NCBI GenBank assembly: GCA_039191605.1
Contig: JBCCXL010000005.1
Span: forward strand, 248,001-312,000
Reading direction: 5' to 3'
Source: JBCCXL01 sp039191605
GTDB lineage: Bacteria; Acidobacteriota; Thermoanaerobaculia; Multivoradales; JAHZIX01
Length of the DNA stretch: 64,000 bases
Shown here: positions 24,646-32,967 of the stretch, one piece after another
How the letters are laid out: every line of letters starts with the position of its first letter
How positions within the stretch are numbered: the stretch's first letter is position 1
The notes under the pieces: model-generated
Seen by the model: the letters and a program-made list of their open reading frames with translations, nothing else
Database searches by the model: none
Told to the model about the DNA's origin: nothing
Program-made: the position numbers and the translations under genes

Positions 24646-25368
24646 ATGAAGCGGCGAGATTCCTCCCATCAGCCCCAGCCCAGGCCTGCGCAGCAGCACA
24701 CCTGGTTCCGCGAGACGGCGGCCATCTTCTTGAAAGAGTGGCGCTGCGAGCTGCGCACCCGCTACGCCCTCAATACCCTCTTTCTCTTCGCCATCACCAC
24801 CCTGGTGGTGGTGAGCCTCTCCCTCGGCCCGCTGGGCGTCGCCACCGCCGAGCGCACCACGGTATTGCCGGTGCTGCTGTGGGTGATCCTGCTCTTCGCG
24901 GTGATCTCCGGCCTGCCCCGCACCTTCGTCCACGAAGAAGAGACTCGCACCGCCATCGCCCTGCGCCTCAGCGCCTCCCCGACGGCGATCTTCGTCGGCA
25001 AGAGCGCCTACAGCCTGAGCGTGGTGCTGGCCCTAGAAGCGGTGGTCACTCCGCTATTCAGCGCCATGATGCAGCTCCCCATTGCCAACCCTGGGCTCCT
25101 CGCCCTCGCCCTCGCCCTCGGCGGCTATGGACTGGCGGTGGGAGGCGCGCTGGTGGCGGCGATCATCGCCCAGGCGCGCAGCACCGGCACTCTCTTCGCC
25201 GTCCTCGCGCTGCCCATTCTGCTGCCCCTGCTGGTCCTCGCCATCTTTATTTCCCGCGCCGCCATCGCCGGTGACGGAGCGGGGGACGCCCTCACTCAGC
25301 TGCTGCTCTACGACGCCACGATCTCCGCCGCCGGCCTGTTGCTGTTTCCCACCATTTGGAACCCTTGA
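24646..25368 (+). CDS. ccmB: Heme exporter permease CcmB
   Basis: Membrane subunit partnering CcmA. The 240-residue protein shows six hydrophobic helices starting at about residue 48 (NTLFLFAITTLVVVSLSLGP) and the family segments FLKEWRCELRTRYALNTLF near the N terminus and SGLPRTFVHEEETRTAIALR after helix 2. Length matches the usual ~220 residues plus a short hydrophilic extension. A 394-nt gap separates it from ccmC, where the two genes normally abut. Confidence 0.93.
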   Translation: MKRRDSSHQPQPRPAQQHTWFRETAAIFLKEWRCELRTRYALNTLFLFAITTLVVVSLSLGPLGVATAERTTVLPVLLWVILLFAVISGLPRTFVHEEETRTAIALRLSASPTAIFVGKSAYSLSVVLALEAVVTPLFSAMMQLPIANPGLLALALALGGYGLAVGGALVAAIIAQARSTGTLFAVLALPILLPLLVLAIFISRAAIAGDGAGDALTQLLLYDATISAAGLLLFPTIWNP

Positions 25369-25765
25369 GCAGCGAGAGATCCGCACGGGAACCAGGAACC
25401 CAGACAGGCTAGAGAGAAGTGCCCGGTTGAGATACCATTGAGAACGCGGGACCGCCTCGATTCCCCGGAAAAAGTCACCGAGTGACCTCAACCGGAAAGT
25501 CGAGCCGCGGTAGACAATGGGCCACAGCGATGGGTTTGGAAAGAGTTGAAGTGGCGGGACCCATCCCATAGGTCCGACGGGAGTTTTTGGCTCTCGATAA
25601 AACTACAGACGCTCGCCATCACCGCGACGTTCACCAACGCTGCGACGCCCCCGCCAGGGCGCCGGAGTTGGCTAACCATAGATAGCCTTCCACCGCGGGA
25701 GCACACCCCACGATCGCCATCCAGCTCTCGGCTCTGCGGCCATTTCACTCCCCACTCTCATCGTG
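25369..25765 (+). other. Gene-free gap inside the ccm cluster
   Basis: Nearly 400 nt without a plausible gene, between ccmB and ccmC. It contains nested inverted repeats at 25423-25495 and further ones such as GATGGG...CCCATC around 25530-25565. A cis-acting RNA, an internal promoter or a decayed gene are possible. No clear Shine-Dalgarno precedes ccmC. Confidence 0.5.
25423..25495 (+). ncRNA. Candidate structured RNA element between ccmB and ccmC
   Basis: CCGGTTGAG (25423-25431) is the exact complement of CTCAACCGG (25487-25495), enclosing 55 nt that contain a second perfect hairpin GTCAC-CGA-GTGAC (25474-25486). The nesting suggests a folded leader or attenuator, but it matches no RNA family that I recognise. 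Confidence 0.3.
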
Positions 25766-26542
25766 ATGAACACCCTACGTCTCCCTCTCGCCTGGCTCCT
25801 CTGGCTCGCCCTCTGCGCCACCATTTGGGGTGCCTTCTTCTACGCCCCCCCGGCGGAAGGCTTCATCGGTGAGTCCAGCCGCATCCTCTTCTTCCACGTG
25901 CCGGCAGCCTGGGCGTCCTTCGTGATGTTCTTCGCCGCTGGAATTTGGAGCGCCCGCTACCTCTTCGGCTCTCGCCAGCCGCGGCACGACCACGCCGCTC
26001 AAGCCGCCATCGAGCTCGGCCTGCTGCTCTGCATCCTGGCCATCGTTACCGGAGCGCTGTGGGCCCGCATCATGTGGGGCGCCTACTGGAATTGGGATCC
26101 GCGGCAGGTGTGGATCACCGTCGCCCTGCTCTTCTACGGCGCCTACCTGGCGCTGCGATCCGCGGTGCCGGATCCCGAGACCCGGCGCCGGCTGAGCTCC
26201 TCCTACGCGGTGCTCGGCCTCATCGTGGCCCCCTTCCTCTTCTTCGTGCTGCCTCGGATGACCGGCTTCTCTCTGCACCCGGAGCCGGTCCTCAACCAAC
26301 AGGGCAAGATCGAAATGAATCCCAGAATGCTGCAGGTTCTGCTGCTGGGATCCGTCGGCCTCACCGCCCTCTCGTTCTGGATCCACAACCTGCGCACTCG
26401 CGTCCTGGTGCTGTGGGAGAAACGAGAGGAGCGCGCCTACGACGAGCTACTAGCGAGCGGCTCGCAGCAGAGCACTGGCCTAAATTCTGAACCAACCACT
26501 GCACCGACTACTACTGCGCCGACCGCTGGATTGGAGACCTGA
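25766..26542 (+). CDS. ccmC: Heme export/handling protein CcmC
   Basis: Inner-membrane protein that presents heme to CcmE. Six hydrophobic helices, conserved periplasmic His residues (ILFFHVPAAWASF) and the tryptophan-rich WGAYWNWDPRQVW heme-handling motif at about residues 110-122 identify it. The C-terminal ~45 residues (Thr/Pro-rich) extend past the family core. GTG at 25763 and ATG at 25766 are both possible starts; ATG is given. One base separates it from ccmD. Confidence 0.95.
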   Translation: MNTLRLPLAWLLWLALCATIWGAFFYAPPAEGFIGESSRILFFHVPAAWASFVMFFAAGIWSARYLFGSRQPRHDHAAQAAIELGLLLCILAIVTGALWARIMWGAYWNWDPRQVWITVALLFYGAYLALRSAVPDPETRRRLSSSYAVLGLIVAPFLFFVLPRMTGFSLHPEPVLNQQGKIEMNPRMLQVLLLGSVGLTALSFWIHNLRTRVLVLWEKREERAYDELLASGSQQSTGLNSEPTTAPTTTAPTAGLET

Positions 26543-26543
26543 A

Positions 26544-26657
26544 ATGCTCGGAGACAACACCTGGGTCGCTGCCGTCAGCATCATCCTGTGGAGCGGCATC
26601 TTCTTCTACCTCCTATACCTCCATCGCAAGATCCGCAACCTCGAGGAGGAACGATGA
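26544..26657 (+). CDS. ccmD: Heme exporter small subunit CcmD
   Basis: A 37-residue single-span protein: MLGDNTWVAAVSIILWSG opens it, a hydrophobic helix covers about 7-25, and a positively charged tail LHRKIRNLEEER follows. This is the size, topology and gene position of CcmD, which stabilises CcmABC and releases holo-CcmE. The gene starts 1 nt after the ccmC stop, and its TGA overlaps the ccmE start (ATGA). Sequence conservation in this family is low, so position carries much of the call. Confidence 0.85.
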   Translation: MLGDNTWVAAVSIILWSGIFFYLLYLHRKIRNLEEER

Positions 26658-27055
26658 AACTCTCCCCCGTACAGATCATCGGAGGCGTGCTGGTCGTCGC
26701 TTTTGCCGCCTTTACCCTGACCTCTTTCTCAGAGAGCCTGACGCCCTACGTCTCTTACGACGAAGCGCGCACCCTCAAGCGAACCGTTCAGGTAGCGGGA
26801 GAGCTGCTCGACGCCAGCTCCCGGTACGAGAGCGAAGACGCCTCCCTCTACTTCACCCTCAAGGATCCGGAAGGGGACGAGACCCTGCCGGTGCGCTACC
26901 AGGGCGTGAAGCCGGCGAACTTCGAGGAGGCCATCAGCATCGTCGCCATCGGCCGCTTCGACTCCGAAGAGAAGATCCTGGTGGCGGACGAGCTGCTGGT
27001 GAAGTGCCCGAGCAAGTACCAGGGCGCCGAAGTCGAGCAGAAGAGCTACAGCTGA
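26654..27055 (+). CDS. ccmE: Heme chaperone CcmE, CXXXY variant
   Basis: Periplasmic heme chaperone of System I, 133 residues, with an N-terminal anchor helix (about 7-24) and an OB-fold beta barrel (about 38-115: TVQVAGELLDASS, LYFTLKDPEGDETLPVRYQG). The covalent heme site, His in the HxxxY motif of classical CcmE, is Cys118 here: LLVKCPSKYQG, i.e. CXXXY with Tyr122. A variant System I with Cys-type CcmE and no CcmH is known from archaea, Desulfovibrio and others. The start overlaps the ccmD stop, implying coupled translation. Confidence 0.95.
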   Translation: MKLSPVQIIGGVLVVAFAAFTLTSFSESLTPYVSYDEARTLKRTVQVAGELLDASSRYESEDASLYFTLKDPEGDETLPVRYQGVKPANFEEAISIVAIGRFDSEEKILVADELLVKCPSKYQGAEVEQKSYS

Positions 27056-27294
27056 GCGACGCCGCAGGCCCCTAACCTCGCCCGCTGTCGTCCTGAGACT
27101 CATTCAAACGAGCGAGAATCACCACGAAGCATTGAGGGTGAATTCTCAGAGCGCTGAAACGCTCATCACCCCACCGCTCAGAATCCGCAAACCGAAATCC
27201 CGTTGCCTTCGCTGCAGCTGAGTTCTCGCTGCAGCATGAGCCATCGACTTTGCCGGAGCCATAGTCTCCGTTGACGGATGGAGGTCAGGTCACC

Positions 27295-29577
27295 TTGAAT
27301 CCCCTCTCGCAGTTCCTCGACCACCTCTACACTCTGTACCTTCCCGGCGCCGTCGCGCTGTGGTGCGCCACCGCCTTTGGCCTGGCGGCGCTGTGGGGTT
27401 ATGCCTCGGCCCTCAGCGGCGACCGCAGCGGGCTGCGCTTTGGGCGCCGCGCCTACAACCTGTTCACCCTTTCTCTGGTGATCACCTCGGCGGTGCTCTT
27501 CCTGAACTTCTATCTGCGGGATTTCCGCATCGAGTACGTCCACTCCTATTCCGGTCTGGACCTACCGCTGCACTTCCAGATGGCGGCTTTTTGGGCAGGA
27601 CAGAAGGGAAGCTTCCTCATCTGGCTGCTCTTCGGCGCCCTGCTCGGTCTGTTGATCTCTCCCACTTGTTCACGGCGCAACGAGCCGCTGGTGATGGGCG
27701 TCTATCTGCTCACCCTCATGGGTCTGGTGTTGGTGCTGGTGCGCGAGAACCCCTTCGTGATGCTCAACGAGGCCCCCGTCGACGGCAAGGGACTGAACCC
27801 GCTGCTGCAGGACGAGTGGATGGTGATCCACCCACCGATCATGTTCGTCGGCTACGCCCTCACCGCGGTGCCCTTCGCCTTCGCTATCGCCGCTATGTTG
27901 CGCCACGACTACCGCCACTGGGCCCAGCGGGCCTTCCCCTGGGCGCTGGGATCCTTCCTGGTGCTCGGGCTGGCCATCCTGCTGGGTGGCGCCTGGGCTT
28001 ACCGCACCCTCGGCTGGGGCGGCTACTGGGGCTGGGACCCGGTGGAGAACGCGTCCCTCGTCCCCTGGCTGCTGAGCGTCGCCAGCATTCATGGCCTCTA
28101 CATGGAGCGCACTCGAGGGCGCTATCGCCGAGCCAACCTGGTGCTCGTCTGCCTCACCTTCCTGGCGGTGCTCTACGGCACCTTCCTGACCCGATCCGGC
28201 GTGTTGGCAGACTTCTCGGTCCACAGCTTCGTCGATCTCGGCATCTCTGGCCTGCTGCTGTCGATGATGGGCTTCTTCATCCTGCTCTCGCTGGGGCTGC
28301 TCATCCTGCGCCTCTTCATCCGCCCGGCGCCGACCAAGATCAACGAAGACCCGCTGATCTCCCGCGGCTCCTTCCTGGTGCTCTCGACCATCACCGTCTT
28401 CACCTCGGCCCTGGTGGTCGCATTTGGCACCTCCGCTCCGCTGATCACCAGCTTCATGAGCAATCCGGCGCAGGTGGGGCCGGCCTGGTACAACAAGGTC
28501 AACATGCCCCTGGCGGTGCTCGCCACCGTGCTGCTGGCCTGGGTTCCCTTCCTCACCTGGAAGGGAGAAGAGTTCCGAGAGGTGATGCGCAAGATGTTCT
28601 TCGCCCACGGCGTCGCCCTGGCGCTCACCGCGGGCCTCGCGCTGTGGAAGATCCATAACCCCTTCCACCTCGTACTGGTGTTCTTCGCCGCCTCCGCCGC
28701 GGTATCGAACCTCCAGAAGACCATCGCCCGCACCCGGGCCGGCGGCTGGGCCGCCGGCGGTGGCTATCTCGCCCATGTCGGCGTCGGCGTCATCCTGATC
28801 GGATTCCTCGCCTCTACGGCCTACGACTACTCCACCAAGATCACCCTCGAGCAGGGGGTCACGGCCGACGTTGCGGACGTCGAGATGACCTTCACCCGCT
28901 TCATCCCGAAGCAGGGCCGAGAGAAGGAGCGGATGGAGATCAAGGTCGAGGAAGACAACGGGAGATCCTTCTTCATCTATCCCAAGCTCTTCATCAACGA
29001 CCGCACCCGGGCGCTGATGGCCAACCCAGACATTCGCAAATACCTCGCTCAAGACCTCTACGTTTCGCCGATTCAATTCGATCCCGGGCAAACGGCGACG
29101 GACACGGTGCAGGTGCAGCTCGCCCAGGGCGATAGCTACACCCTGGGAAATTCCGAAATTCGCTTCGAGAGCCTGGACATGGCGGAACCGGCGGTGCTGG
29201 TCGCTCAGATCCAGGAGGGTGGCCAGGCGACCATTGGCGCCAGCCTCAAGGTGCAGGTTGGAGAGGAGCTGCACGAAGTCACGCCGAGCTATACCCTCAC
29301 CGCAGCCCGGGAAGTCCTGACTCCGCCAGCGGGCCTGCCGGAAGGCGGGCAGGTGGTGATCTCAGGGATGGATCCCAACACCGGATCGGTGCTGCTCACC
29401 TTCTACGGCCTCGATCCCCGGGAGCTCTATCGCCCAGCCACCCTGGCCATCGACGTCACCCGCAAGCCGCTCATCAACCTGGTCTGGCTTGGACTTGCAA
29501 TCATGCTCCTGGGCGGCCTCATCGCGATGTTCCACCGGCTGCGGCAGGTGCGCATCATCAACGCCCTCGTGGATTGA
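27295..29577 (+). CDS. ccmF: Cytochrome c heme lyase subunit CcmF
   Basis: Large membrane protein that moves heme from CcmE to apocytochrome c. The ~760-residue protein has some 14-15 hydrophobic helices, the WWD motif GWGGYWGWDPVENASLVPWL at about residues 240-260, conserved His residues (MVIHPPIMFVGYA), and a large periplasmic domain before the last helix. TTG at 27295 is preferred (GGAGG 10 nt upstream, then MNPLSQFLDHLYTLYLPG); an in-frame TTG at 27271 is the alternative. No ccmG or ccmH follows: a terminator ends the cluster. Confidence 0.94.
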   Translation: MNPLSQFLDHLYTLYLPGAVALWCATAFGLAALWGYASALSGDRSGLRFGRRAYNLFTLSLVITSAVLFLNFYLRDFRIEYVHSYSGLDLPLHFQMAAFWAGQKGSFLIWLLFGALLGLLISPTCSRRNEPLVMGVYLLTLMGLVLVLVRENPFVMLNEAPVDGKGLNPLLQDEWMVIHPPIMFVGYALTAVPFAFAIAAMLRHDYRHWAQRAFPWALGSFLVLGLAILLGGAWAYRTLGWGGYWGWDPVENASLVPWLLSVASIHGLYMERTRGRYRRANLVLVCLTFLAVLYGTFLTRSGVLADFSVHSFVDLGISGLLLSMMGFFILLSLGLLILRLFIRPAPTKINEDPLISRGSFLVLSTITVFTSALVVAFGTSAPLITSFMSNPAQVGPAWYNKVNMPLAVLATVLLAWVPFLTWKGEEFREVMRKMFFAHGVALALTAGLALWKIHNPFHLVLVFFAASAAVSNLQKTIARTRAGGWAAGGGYLAHVGVGVILIGFLASTAYDYSTKITLEQGVTADVADVEMTFTRFIPKQGREKERMEIKVEEDNGRSFFIYPKLFINDRTRALMANPDIRKYLAQDLYVSPIQFDPGQTATDTVQVQLAQGDSYTLGNSEIRFESLDMAEPAVLVAQIQEGGQATIGASLKVQVGEELHEVTPSYTLTAAREVLTPPAGLPEGGQVVISGMDPNTGSVLLTFYGLDPRELYRPATLAIDVTRKPLINLVWLGLAIMLLGGLIAMFHRLRQVRIINALVD

Positions 29578-29630
29578 TCTGCTTGCCCGTCGGTGTCGGG
29601 CGGTATCAGTCCAGGCTTCTAGGCACGATC

Positions 29631-29658
29631 GCCTCCAAAGGCCAGCCTCCAAAGGCCA
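29631..29658. repeat. Exact 14-bp tandem duplication after ccmF
   Basis: GCCTCCAAAGGCCA occurs twice head to tail, between the ccmF stop and the terminator. Confidence 0.9.
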
Positions 29659-29692
29659 GACTCTGAGACTAGACTCAGGAGCTCATAGCATC

Positions 29693-29731
29693 GCCCGCGC
29701 TTCAGCAAGGAGGCGCGGGCGTTTCTCTTTT
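29693..29731 (+). terminator. Intrinsic terminator of the ccm cluster
   Basis: GCCCGCGC (29693-29700) and GCGCGGGC (29713-29720) form an 8-bp GC stem with a 12-nt loop, followed on the plus strand by GTTTCTCTTTT. It lies ~115 nt after the ccmF stop. Confidence 0.85.
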
Positions 29732-29871
29732 AGACCCAGTTAATGCTCAGAAGCGGGTGGATACCGTACGCGATCCCTTCACCGCGGCCGCCTGCCCTCA
29801 CCACCTACCTGCCCTCACATGCTGCTCAGATCCCGGCAACGCTAGGTTGCTGATTTTTTCTGAGATCTAGC

Positions 29872-30615
29872 TCAGATGCCCGTCTGCAGTCGATCCGCCA
29901 AGAGCTGCGGCAGGCGCGCTTCCATGATCCGCTCTTGAGCGCGACTGATGGGATAATCCAACCGCCGCCACCGCACCACCTGCCGCTCGGAATCGTAGGT
30001 CAGGTACGCCGCCCGCGGATCTCGATCTCGGGGCTGACCGATGGAGCCAGGGTTGATCAGGTATCGAACATCCTGACGGAGCCGAATCGTCCCGCGGCTA
30101 CCGCGCAGCACTCCAACCTCTACCTCGGTCCCCTCGAGGCTGAACAACGAGGGGATGTGGGTGTGGCCGAAGAAGGTGAGCCAGGCATCGTGCCGCTGAA
30201 AGACATCGTAGGCGTCATAGTTGGAGAAGAGATAGGTATCTTCATCCAGCGGTGAGCCATGACAGATGGTGACTCCGTCGGCCACCTCGATGGGCCCCTG
30301 AGGTAGGCGCCGCACATAGTCTAGATTCTCCGGAGTGAGCTCCCGGGTGGTCCACTGCGCGGCGGCTAACGCAGCGTAGTTGAAGTTGCTGCCATCGTCG
30401 ATCTCAGCGACCACCTTGTCGTGATTGCCGCGGATCACAAAGACGTTTCCCGGCAGCGACTTCACGGCATCGACGATCTCGTTGGGGGAAGCGCCGTAAC
30501 CCACCAAATCCCCTAAGACGAGGATGCAGTCGAAATCCTCCTCCAAGGCTACGTTGAGAACAGCCTCGAATGCGTCCCAATTGCCATGCATGTCGGAGAG
30601 GATTAAATAGTGCAC
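29872..30615 (-). CDS. Metallophosphoesterase (calcineurin-like)
   Basis: A 247-residue dinuclear metal phosphoesterase of the YfcE/MJ0936-like group. All metal-site motifs are present: SDMHGN (D8, H10), GDLVGYG, GNHD, HGSP and GHTH. There is no signal peptide, so it should act in the cytosol. Members of this group hydrolyse phosphodiesters or act as serine/threonine phosphatases; substrate cannot be inferred. It is monocistronic in appearance, with 121 nt to the shikimate kinase gene upstream on the same strand. Confidence 0.88.
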   Translation of the reverse strand: MHYLILSDMHGNWDAFEAVLNVALEEDFDCILVLGDLVGYGASPNEIVDAVKSLPGNVFVIRGNHDKVVAEIDDGSNFNYAALAAAQWTTRELTPENLDYVRRLPQGPIEVADGVTICHGSPLDEDTYLFSNYDAYDVFQRHDAWLTFFGHTHIPSLFSLEGTEVEVGVLRGSRGTIRLRQDVRYLINPGSIGQPRDRDPRAAYLTYDSERQVVRWRRLDYPISRAQERIMEARLPQLLADRLQTGI

Positions 30616-30736
30616 TGGAGTTCTCGCTGACTGGAAGACTTCACGACTGAGATTCTCGATCGCCGGAAGGCCCAGCGGGGTCTTTGGTTCTGGCTACCGT
30701 GTCCTTGGGCTCTTACCCCTCAAGGCGGGCTGGAGT

Positions 30737-31252
30737 TTAGGTGGAGGTGTGGAGCGATCTCTTTTCGGCCAGCTTCTTCGCTAAGAACGCGGCCGTCTCC
30801 TCGGCGCTTTGGTCCTTCGGGGGATGCAGCCTGAGGTCGGCGGCCTCACGGTAGATCTCAACCCGAGATTGGAAGAGACGCTGGGCCGTAGCCAAGTCCT
30901 GGAAGAGGGGGCGTTGCGCAATTGCCGCAGAACCCTTCGATGGGGTGAGCCGATGGGCGATGGTGTCGAAGGGAACGTCGAGCCAGGCGATGATTCCTCG
31001 CTCTCTCATCCTCTGCACATTCTCCGCTCTTGTCGGCAAGCCGCCACCGGTGGCCACCACGGCCGCATTACCGATCTGCAGCTGCTGAAGCGCTGCGGAC
31101 TCAGCCGCACGAAAAGCCGCTTCGCCATGTTGTTGGAAAATTTCTGGGATCGTAGTGCCGACGGTGTCCTCGATTTGCTGATCTAGATCGATGAAGGGAA
31201 GCCCCAAATGTTCTGCCAGCAGCACTCCGACGGTCGATTTTCCCGCACCCAT
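30737..31252 (-). CDS. aroK: Shikimate kinase, start codon uncertain
   Basis: Phosphorylates shikimate in the chorismate pathway. GAGKST P-loop, DLDQQIE shikimate-binding Asp, FRAAES and ATGGGLPTR are all present. The first ATG (31252) starts in the middle of the P-loop strand and would remove beta-1. The frame upstream stays open and encodes TTTIFLIGFMGAGKS, which is clearly native, yet has no ATG, GTG or TTG before a stop. ATT at 31324, with GGAG 8 nt ahead, or ATT at 31270 are candidate starts. With 31324 the gene would overlap the small transporter gene by 14 bp. The function is secure, the start is not. Confidence 0.9.
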   Translation of the reverse strand: MGAGKSTVGVLLAEHLGLPFIDLDQQIEDTVGTTIPEIFQQHGEAAFRAAESAALQQLQIGNAAVVATGGGLPTRAENVQRMRERGIIAWLDVPFDTIAHRLTPSKGSAAIAQRPLFQDLATAQRLFQSRVEIYREAADLRLHPPKDQSAEETAAFLAKKLAEKRSLHTST

Positions 31253-31310
31253 GAAGCCGATGAGGAAAATTGTCGTTGTTCTGCTTGCCGAAGGGTCGGC
31301 CCGTCGCCGA

Positions 31311-31442
31311 TCAGGCTTCGAAATGCTCTTGGCTCCGCAACTTGATCGCTTCCCTGCGTAGGGCGCGTCGGATCAGCAGGCCAAAGCCTCCCCACACCGT
31401 CCCACAGAGAATCAGCATGGTCACAATGGCGGTCAAGCTCAT
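31311..31442 (-). CDS. metS: NSS transporter small subunit, MetS-like
   Basis: A 43-residue single-span protein, MSLTAIVTMLILCGTVWGGF at its start, with a basic tail (LLIRRALRREAIKLRSQEHFEA). The pattern AIVxM-hydrophobic-VWGG is that of the small subunit of methionine/alanine NSS transporters (MetS of Corynebacterium MetPS). It lies 64 nt after the large NSS transporter gene on the same strand, the expected place. It probably stabilises or activates the transporter in the inner membrane. The ribosome-binding site is weak. Confidence 0.8.
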   Translation of the reverse strand: MSLTAIVTMLILCGTVWGGFGLLIRRALRREAIKLRSQEHFEA

Positions 31443-31468
31443 AGAAAATTCCACGAGGTCATTTATCT

Positions 31469-31504
31469 GGCCGCAGTTATTTGGCCGCAGTTATTTGGCC
31501 ACAG
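31469..31504. repeat. 14-bp tandem duplication plus partial third copy
   Basis: GGCCGCAGTTATTT twice exactly (31469-31496), then GGCCACAG. It fills the spacer between the NSS transporter stop and metS. Confidence 0.9.
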
Positions 31505-31506
31505 CG

Positions 31507-32964
31507 TCAACCCGGTTCAGGAGCATCTCGATGCAAAATTCGTCGTGCAAGCCAACGATTCAAGATCACTAAGAGTATCAAAGCCAATGCCCACTGAGCG
31601 AGCACTGTCCCGGCAGATTCTGGCTGCAGCGGGTTCAGCCAATTCTCGGGATCCCATCCTCGAGCCTGCCACAGCCACCACACCATGAGCACCACCGCCT
31701 CCAGCGGGATCACCCAGGTGATGAGCCAAGTCCACCAGCGCCCCACTCGCAAATCACAGCCCTCGCCGTTGACCACCTCGAGACGCATCTGCTCCACGCC
31801 GAAGCGAAGGGCAGCGAGGGCGACGAAGAGACCGGAGAGCATCAGGCCGACTCCCCAAACCCAATCCTGATTCTTGAACACCTCCTGGTGCAGGGCCGAG
31901 AAGCTGCCAAAGACGAGCCCCGCCCCGGCCGCACAGCCAAGGGCCGCCTTCCGGCTAAACCCAAAGTCGATGAGGTTCCTGGTCGCCAATTCCAGCAGGG
32001 AGATCTGGCTGGTGAGAGCGGCGAAGGAGAGGGCGAGGAAGAAGAGAATCATGAACAGAGTGCCGGCGGGCATCTGGGCAAAGAGCTGAGGCATCCAGAT
32101 GAATGTCAAACCTTCGTTGCCGGCTCCTACGATCTCGGCTTGGGCTCCAGGGTTGATCGCAAACACGGTGCACAAAACCATGATTCCCGCCAACAGGGAC
32201 ACCGAGTTGTTGCCAAAGCCGATGAGGAAGGCGTTCAGGGAAACGTCTTCCTTGGCGCGCATGTAGATCGCGTAGGTGAGGATCAATCCCCAGCCGGCGC
32301 CGGTATCCCAAGCGTTTTGGGTGAGGGCTTCCAGCCAGATCTGGGGGTTGGCTAAATCCGGCCAGTGGGGCGTGAAGAGGAAGGCGAGACCGGCCTCTGC
32401 CCCCGGCAGAGTGACCGCCCGGATGGCGAGAATCACCACCAGCACGAAGAGGGTTGGGATCAAGATCCTCGCCACCTTCTCGATGCCCCGCACTCCAAAC
32501 CACACCACGGACGCGGCCAGCAGCATCGCCAGGACATGGGTGACCACCGCCTGCGGCGTGTAGGCGAAGCCGTCCCAGAAGGATTGACTCTCCGTCGCCG
32601 CGAGCTCTCCGCTGAGGCTGGCCCACAGATAGCGCAGACACCAGCCGGCGACCACCGAGTAGTAGAACATGATCGCCGTCGCGCAGAGGGCAACCCACCC
32701 GCCCATCCAGGCGAAGCGCTCCCCGGCCATGGTGACGAAGGAGCCGATCACCCCACGGCGAGCCGTTTTACCGAAGGAGAACTCGGCAATCATCAAAGGG
32801 ATGGACCAGAGCAGCAGAAAGACCAGCCAGGCGACCAGGAAGCTACCGCCGCCATTGGTGGCGGCGACCCGCGGAAAGCGCCAGATGTTTCCGGTTCCCA
32901 CGGCCATACCCAAGGTCGCCAGCACGAGGCCCCACCGACTCGAAAAGACATCTACTTTGGTCAT
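31507..32964 (-). CDS. Sodium-dependent NSS-family transporter
   Basis: Inner-membrane Na+/solute symporter, 485 residues, of the neurotransmitter:sodium symporter (LeuT) fold. The signature region SSRWGLVLATLGMAVGTGNIWRFPRVAATNGG (helix 1 unwound Na+/substrate site) is intact, followed by about eleven further helices including GWGLILTYAIYMRAKEDV. With the MetS-like subunit next to it, methionine/alanine-type amino acid import is the best guess; the neighbour thiE offers a weaker alternative context. AGGAG 6 nt ahead of ATG supports the start, which is 3 nt from the thiE stop. Confidence 0.93.
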   Translation of the reverse strand: MTKVDVFSSRWGLVLATLGMAVGTGNIWRFPRVAATNGGGSFLVAWLVFLLLWSIPLMIAEFSFGKTARRGVIGSFVTMAGERFAWMGGWVALCATAIMFYYSVVAGWCLRYLWASLSGELAATESQSFWDGFAYTPQAVVTHVLAMLLAASVVWFGVRGIEKVARILIPTLFVLVVILAIRAVTLPGAEAGLAFLFTPHWPDLANPQIWLEALTQNAWDTGAGWGLILTYAIYMRAKEDVSLNAFLIGFGNNSVSLLAGIMVLCTVFAINPGAQAEIVGAGNEGLTFIWMPQLFAQMPAGTLFMILFFLALSFAALTSQISLLELATRNLIDFGFSRKAALGCAAGAGLVFGSFSALHQEVFKNQDWVWGVGLMLSGLFVALAALRFGVEQMRLEVVNGEGCDLRVGRWWTWLITWVIPLEAVVLMVWWLWQARGWDPENWLNPLQPESAGTVLAQWALALILLVILNRWLARRILHRDAPEPG

Positions 32965-32967
32965 TCC

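Noticed and set aside
27670..29274. A 534-codon open frame antisense to ccmF
   Set aside because: Rich in His/Gln/Glu/Arg with no motif, as expected from the complement of a hydrophobic membrane protein gene.
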